In this document: positions 5,347 through 5,793 of the stretch, in pieces | Position numbering within the stretch: the stretch's first letter is position 1 | Layout of the letters: each line of letters opens with the position of its first letter | Source: Treponema sp. UBA4326 | GTDB taxonomy: Bacteria > Spirochaetota > Spirochaetia > Treponematales > Treponemataceae | Length of the DNA stretch: 5,793 nucleotides | NCBI GenBank assembly: GCA_002393835.1 | Contig: DGTW01000087.1 | Span: 1 to 5,793 of the forward strand | Direction of reading: 5' to 3' | The notes under the pieces: model-generated | Database searches by the model: none | Seen by the model: only the letters and a program-made list of their open reading frames with translations | Told to the model about the DNA's origin: nothing | Made by a program: the position numbers and the translations under genes

Positions 5347-5604
5347 CTAAGCTTCAACAGGAACTACAGAAGCGTACTTTCTGTTCATGCGCTCGTGGAA
5401 TTTGACATTTCCGTCTGCTGTTGCAAACAAGCTGTCGTCTCCGGCTCGTTTAACATTGTCTCCCGGCCAGATTTTTGTTCCACGCTGTTTTACGATGATT
5501 GAGCCTGCGGTTACGAATTCTCCGCCGTAAGCTTTAACACCCAAGTATTTAGGATTTGACTGTCGGCCGTTTTTTGCGCCGCTACCACCTTTACTTCGTC
5601 CCAT
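5347..5604 (-). CDS. rpmA: 50S ribosomal protein bL27
   Basis: bL27 is a large-subunit protein whose N-terminal tail reaches the peptidyl-transferase centre and steadies the tRNA ends. The 85-residue product is the normal length and family-typical: [11 protein letters not shown] (6-16), [10 protein letters not shown] (20-29), [20 protein letters not shown] (31-50), [10 protein letters not shown] (56-65) and a basic end before VVPVEA. The tail begins MGRSKGGSG directly, with no N-terminal extension. An in-frame TAG seven codons upstream, with no start codon between, excludes a longer form. GGAGG lies 6 bases before the ATG and overlaps the last codons of the upstream prp gene, whose stop is one base away, so the two are translationally coupled. 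Identification is essentially certain. Confidence 0.98.
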   Translation of the reverse strand: MGRSKGGSGAKNGRQSNPKYLGVKAYGGEFVTAGSIIVKQRGTKIWPGDNVKRAGDDSLFATADGNVKFHERMNRKYASVVPVEA

Positions 5605-5605
5605 T

Positions 5606-5793
5606 TTATTCCTCCGTAAAAACTACGTTTTCAGGAAATTCTTTTGTAAGAGCTTTTAGTCCAGTTCTTAAAAAATCTCCGATACATTCAATCTGAAGGT
5701 GCGTTTTGTCGCTTTCAGATTTTGCACTCGCCTCGAAAGAAAGGTTTCCTCGGCTCGGTGCACTAAATATCAATGAAACATTTTCTGTATGTG
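5606..5793 (-). CDS. prp: Ribosomal-processing cysteine protease Prp (C-terminal 61 residues, 5' end cut by window edge)
   Basis: Prp is a small cysteine protease encoded between the bL21 and bL27 genes; in Staphylococcus aureus and relatives it removes an N-terminal extension from bL27. Only the C-terminal part is visible, a frame open from the right edge to TAA. Its [20 protein letters not shown] segment (visible residues 31-50) followed by EFPENVVF matches the family's closing helix, which usually reads G-(L/F)-x-x-L-x-x-(Y/F)-P-E-x-V. The preceding [11 protein letters not shown] stretch fits the strand before it. Whole family members are about 105-120 residues; the catalytic His and Cys lie in the missing N-terminal half, so activity cannot be judged. 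Assignment rests on this motif and on the position directly before rpmA. Confidence 0.82.
   Translation of the reverse strand, partial: HTENVSLIFSAPSRGNLSFEASAKSESDKTHLQIECIGDFLRTGLKALTKEFPENVVFTEE

Noticed and set aside
1..5793. Possible new defence, mobile or secondary-metabolism system
   Set aside because: All but one gene belong to known housekeeping families; no transposase, integrase, phage, toxin-antitoxin or CRISPR signature was seen on either strand.

Overview
This window looks like ordinary chromosome from a spirochaete, most likely a Treponema-like organism. That is inferred from the gene order and protein style and has not been confirmed by any search. Almost all of it is coding on the minus strand. 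The proteins are core housekeeping types with strong Shine-Dalgarno sites, and I see no mobile element, CRISPR array, tRNA or rRNA.

Reading along the minus strand from the right edge: the C-terminal 61 residues of the ribosomal-processing protease Prp (5606-5793, cut by the edge), ribosomal protein bL27 (rpmA, 5347-5604), a Rho-independent terminator (about 5274-5309), and a non-coding gap of about 240 bases full of short repeats. Then comes a tight cluster: the ribosome-assembly GTPase Obg (3948-5108), nicotinate-mononucleotide adenylyltransferase NadD (3298-3945, TTG start), the HD-domain hydrolase YqeK (2721-3308), a membrane-anchored LCP/LytR_C protein (1522-2724) and ribosomal silencing factor RsfS (1161-1505). 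Gaps inside the cluster are 2 nt, an 11-nt overlap, a 4-nt ATGA overlap and 16 nt, so it is probably one translationally coupled operon.

The left part differs. A short plus-strand gene (702-962) encodes an extremely acidic 86-residue protein that I do not recognise. It has a textbook promoter and ribosome binding site and converges on rsfS. A long imperfect inverted repeat (1019-1094) lies between the two. Divergent from it, on the minus strand, is the N-terminal 160 residues of IspE (1-482), an isoprenoid-pathway kinase. The divergent intergenic region holds two opposing promoters with two directly abutting palindromes between them (541-556 and 557-568).

Functionally, Prp, bL27, Obg and RsfS all concern maturation or activity of the large ribosomal subunit. 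NadD makes NAD, YqeK-type enzymes degrade Ap4A-type dinucleotides, and the LCP protein is the odd cell-envelope member. The least explained items are the acidic protein, the paired palindromes, the nearly leaderless ispE promoter, the degenerate LCP active site, and a Prp gene next to a bL27 that has no cleavable N-terminal extension. I found no clear evidence of a new multi-gene system.
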